Shown one piece after another: positions 23,750 to 25,728 of a DNA stretch of 25,728 nucleotides. Every line of letters begins with the position of its first letter. The stretch's first letter is position 1. The stretch lies in NCBI GenBank assembly GCA_937874315.1, contig CALNAE010000314.1:1-25728 (forward strand). The letters are read 5' to 3'. The stretch comes from an uncultured Bifidobacterium sp. Lineage in GTDB: Bacteria; Actinomycetota; Actinomycetes; Actinomycetales; Bifidobacteriaceae. The notes beneath the pieces are model-generated. The model was given only the letters and a program-made list of their open reading frames with translations, was not told where the DNA came from and made no database searches. The translations under genes and the position numbers were made by a program.

Positions 23750-24199
23750 TTACAGGGCCGTGCCGTTGGCGTCGAGATTGGGATTGGAACGCGCGTCTGG
23801 AGAGAAGAGGAACAGCGATAGTACGCCGATGATGAAGATCACCGAAACCGTGACGATCAACCACAGTGGATGGCTGGGAAGCCACATGACAACCAGGAAC
23901 GCAACCATGGACACCACAATCAGCGCCCAGCCGCCCAGCCATAACGCGTGTCGCAGCGAGTGCACGGGATGAGCGTTCCTTCCCTTGACGGCACGTCGCG
24001 ACGCCGAGGATGGAATCTCGCGTGACGAGGAGGGGCTCCACTGCATCGACTCATGATCCACCAGACGACGCGAGCGTTCCTGCAACGCGTATTCGTCGCT
24101 CAACGTCGAACGACCGCGGCCCTGAACTCGATCGCTGTAAGGCTGCGTTCCCCCGCGGCTGCGTTTCGACTGCGCCCTGCGCTCTGCACGATTCGGCAT
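23750..24199 (-). CDS. Small two-helix membrane protein of unknown function (DUF3040-like layout)
   Basis: A 149-residue protein with a basic, Arg/Ser-rich cytoplasmic N-terminal half (MPNRAERRAQSKRSRGG and on to about residue 85), then two adjacent hydrophobic helices: ALWLGGWALIVVSMVAFLVV (about 92-112) and LWLIVTVSVIFIIGVLSLFL (about 119-138), with a short polar tail. ATG 24199 has GGAGG five bases upstream; an ATG four codons earlier (24211) has no comparable site. The layout recalls small actinobacterial DUF3040-type proteins, but I cannot prove the family. It stands 103 bases after gltD on the same strand and may be co-transcribed. Confidence 0.72.
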   Translation of the reverse strand: MPNRAERRAQSKRSRGGTQPYSDRVQGRGRSTLSDEYALQERSRRLVDHESMQWSPSSSREIPSSASRRAVKGRNAHPVHSLRHALWLGGWALIVVSMVAFLVVMWLPSHPLWLIVTVSVIFIIGVLSLFLFSPDARSNPNLDANGTAL

Positions 24200-24303
24200 A
24201 TGATCCTCCATGAACAATCTGCAATACCGCATCCAGTGTAGTCCGCATTCGCCACCTTCCAACGGCACGCGAATCGTGAAGGATTCGGAGCTCCCGTCAT
24301 TCG

Positions 24304-25728
24304 TCAGCCTCGGGGTAGCGCCATGGGCCTGTCCGTGGGGACGATGGGTGAGGAAAGCTCGGTTGAACCGCTCAGATAACGATCGACTGCGGCGGCGCAG
24401 CTGCGTCCCTCCGCGATCGCCCAGACCACCAGGCTTTGCCCCCTGCCGGCATCGCCGCAAACGAAGACGCCGTCCTGTGCGGTGGCGAATTGCGCATTCC
24501 GTGCGATATTGCCGCGTGTGTCGAGCTCCACCGGCAGCTGGTCGAGTATGGACGCCGTATCGGGATGGGCGAAGCCGACGGAGATCAACACCAGATCCGC
24601 GGGAATCACACGTTCGGTGCCGGCCTGCCGGGTCCGGGGGCCGTCGGGTCCGGGGGCGACCTCGATCACCTTGACTCCGGTGACGTGACGGTTCTCATCG
24701 GCGACGAATCCGGCGGTGTCCACCGTTGTTTCGACGGACACCGGGGCGGCAGCGGTCTGGTCGGCGAAGGAATCGTCGGCTTCATCCGGTCGGGCGCTGA
24801 AGGCCGTCGAATCCGTGTCGTACAGGTAGGTGCCGCCCTCCTGCATGGAGGTGGTCCGCTGATACATGCGGGCATAGGTGGGCCAAGGATGGTCGTCGGG
24901 ACGCGTCACCGGCTCCTTGGGGTTGATCTGCAGGACGGTGACGGACTTTGCGCCTTGACGCAGGGCCGAGCCGAGGCAATCGGAGCCGGTGTCGCCGCCG
25001 CCGATGATGACGACGTGCTTTCCCCGCGCGCTGATGTCATGTTCGACGGGAACGTCGTACAGTCGGCGTGTGGTGTCCGGGAGGAAATCCATCGCGAAAG
25101 CGATGCCTTCCAATTCCCGTCCCGGGATGGCGACATCGCGCGGCACCGATGATCCGATGGCCACGATTACCGCGTCGTACCGGGAACGAAGCTCGTCCCA
25201 GGTGATGTCCTTGCCGATTTCGGTGTTCGTGCGGAATCGCGTGCCCTCGGCCTTCATCTGATCGATGCGCCGATCGAGTAGATGCTTGTCGAGTTTGAAA
25301 TTCGGAATGCCGTATCGCATCAAACCGCCCGGAACGTCATCGCGTTCGTAGACGACGACGGTGTGTCCGGCACGCGTCAGCTGCTGGGCGCATGCCAGCC
25401 CCGCAGGCCCCGAGCCGACGATTGCGACGGTCATGTCGGTCAGCCGTTGCGGAGGCAGCGGCTTGACGTATCCTAGGGAAAACGCCTGATCGATGATGGT
25501 CAGCTCGTCGTTTTTGATGGTCGTAGCCGGTTGATGAATCGCCAGCACGCAGGCGTGTTCGCAGGGGGCCGGGCAGACGCGACCGGTGACCTCCGGGAAG
25601 TTGTTGGTCAGGGACAGCCGATTGTAGGCATCCTCCCACTTGCCCTGGGCGACCAGATCGTTGAACTCGGGGATGATGTTGCCCAACGGGCATCCGGTCA
25701 TGCAGAACGGGGTGCCGCAGTCCATGCA
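24304..25728 (-). CDS. gltD: Glutamate synthase small subunit (5' end outside the window)
   Basis: GltD passes electrons from NADPH through FAD and Fe-S clusters to the large subunit GltB, which makes glutamate from glutamine and 2-oxoglutarate. About 474 codons are visible and the gene runs off the right edge; the first visible residues (CMDCGTPFC) normally lie 40-50 residues into the protein. Iron-sulfur cysteines are seen in CMDCGTPFCMTGCP and VCPAPCEHAC. FAD binding is VAIVGSGPAGLACA, NADPH binding is VVIIGGGDTGSDC, and the C-terminal FAD motif is GVFVCGDAGRGQSLVVWAI. gltB is expected just upstream, beyond the window. Confidence 0.95.
   Translation of the reverse strand, partial: CMDCGTPFCMTGCPLGNIIPEFNDLVAQGKWEDAYNRLSLTNNFPEVTGRVCPAPCEHACVLAIHQPATTIKNDELTIIDQAFSLGYVKPLPPQRLTDMTVAIVGSGPAGLACAQQLTRAGHTVVVYERDDVPGGLMRYGIPNFKLDKHLLDRRIDQMKAEGTRFRTNTEIGKDITWDELRSRYDAVIVAIGSSVPRDVAIPGRELEGIAFAMDFLPDTTRRLYDVPVEHDISARGKHVVIIGGGDTGSDCLGSALRQGAKSVTVLQINPKEPVTRPDDHPWPTYARMYQRTTSMQEGGTYLYDTDSTAFSARPDEADDSFADQTAAAPVSVETTVDTAGFVADENRHVTGVKVIEVAPGPDGPRTRQAGTERVIPADLVLISVGFAHPDTASILDQLPVELDTRGNIARNAQFATAQDGVFVCGDAGRGQSLVVWAIAEGRSCAAAVDRYLSGSTELSSPIVPTDRPMALPRG

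Overview
The window looks like a GC-rich actinobacterial chromosome, most probably Bifidobacterium or a close relative. The indications are a regulatory-subunit pyrI fused into a pyrBICFE run, a mycobacterial-type PyrF, a Corynebacterium-type glycogen synthase, a two-domain GlnE, an actinobacterial LexA (SOS) box, and two probable TTG start codons. This assignment is inference from gene families and layout; no database was searched. Almost all of the window is ordinary housekeeping DNA with dense minus-strand operons. I saw no phage, insertion sequence, CRISPR array, tRNA or rRNA.

Layout. 1-347: the 5' end of uvrA (minus), with a perfect SOS box upstream. 634-2235: an ABC-F ATPase, divergent from uvrA. 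2322-4825: nnr (NAD(P)HX repair) with an overlapping HAD phosphatase gene. 4907-5833: a LysR regulator, probably leaderless. 5871-7971: a second LysR regulator divergent from a TDT/SLAC1-type transporter, with a clear shared operator. 8034-12759: pyrimidine biosynthesis genes pyrB-I-C-F-E (minus). 12874-16164: glnE, preceded by two long inverted repeats and a small membrane protein gene. 16675-20010: metE-metF, with a truncated, frameshifted sugar-permease fragment directly behind metF. 20292-21963: trmI and a SixA-like phosphatase. 22073-22339: a decayed ABC ATPase fragment. 22355-23587: glycogen synthase. 23750-24199: a small two-helix membrane protein. 24304-25728: gltD, running off the right end.

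How the genes work together. The right two thirds serve nitrogen, one-carbon and pyrimidine metabolism: gltD (glutamate synthase), glnE (glutamine synthetase control), metEF (methionine and methyl-THF) and the pyr genes, which use glutamine- and aspartate-derived carbon. The pyr run lacks pyrD and pyrK, so dihydroorotate oxidation must be encoded elsewhere or be absent.

The most interesting non-coding signals are the two tandem near-perfect inverted repeats at the start of glnE, the perfect palindrome over the pyrB promoter, and the LysR operator with a phased extra half-site. The two gene remnants beside metF and trmI show where DNA has been lost. I found no convincing new multi-gene system. 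The closest candidate is the LysR/TDT transporter pair, whose substrate cannot be read from sequence.
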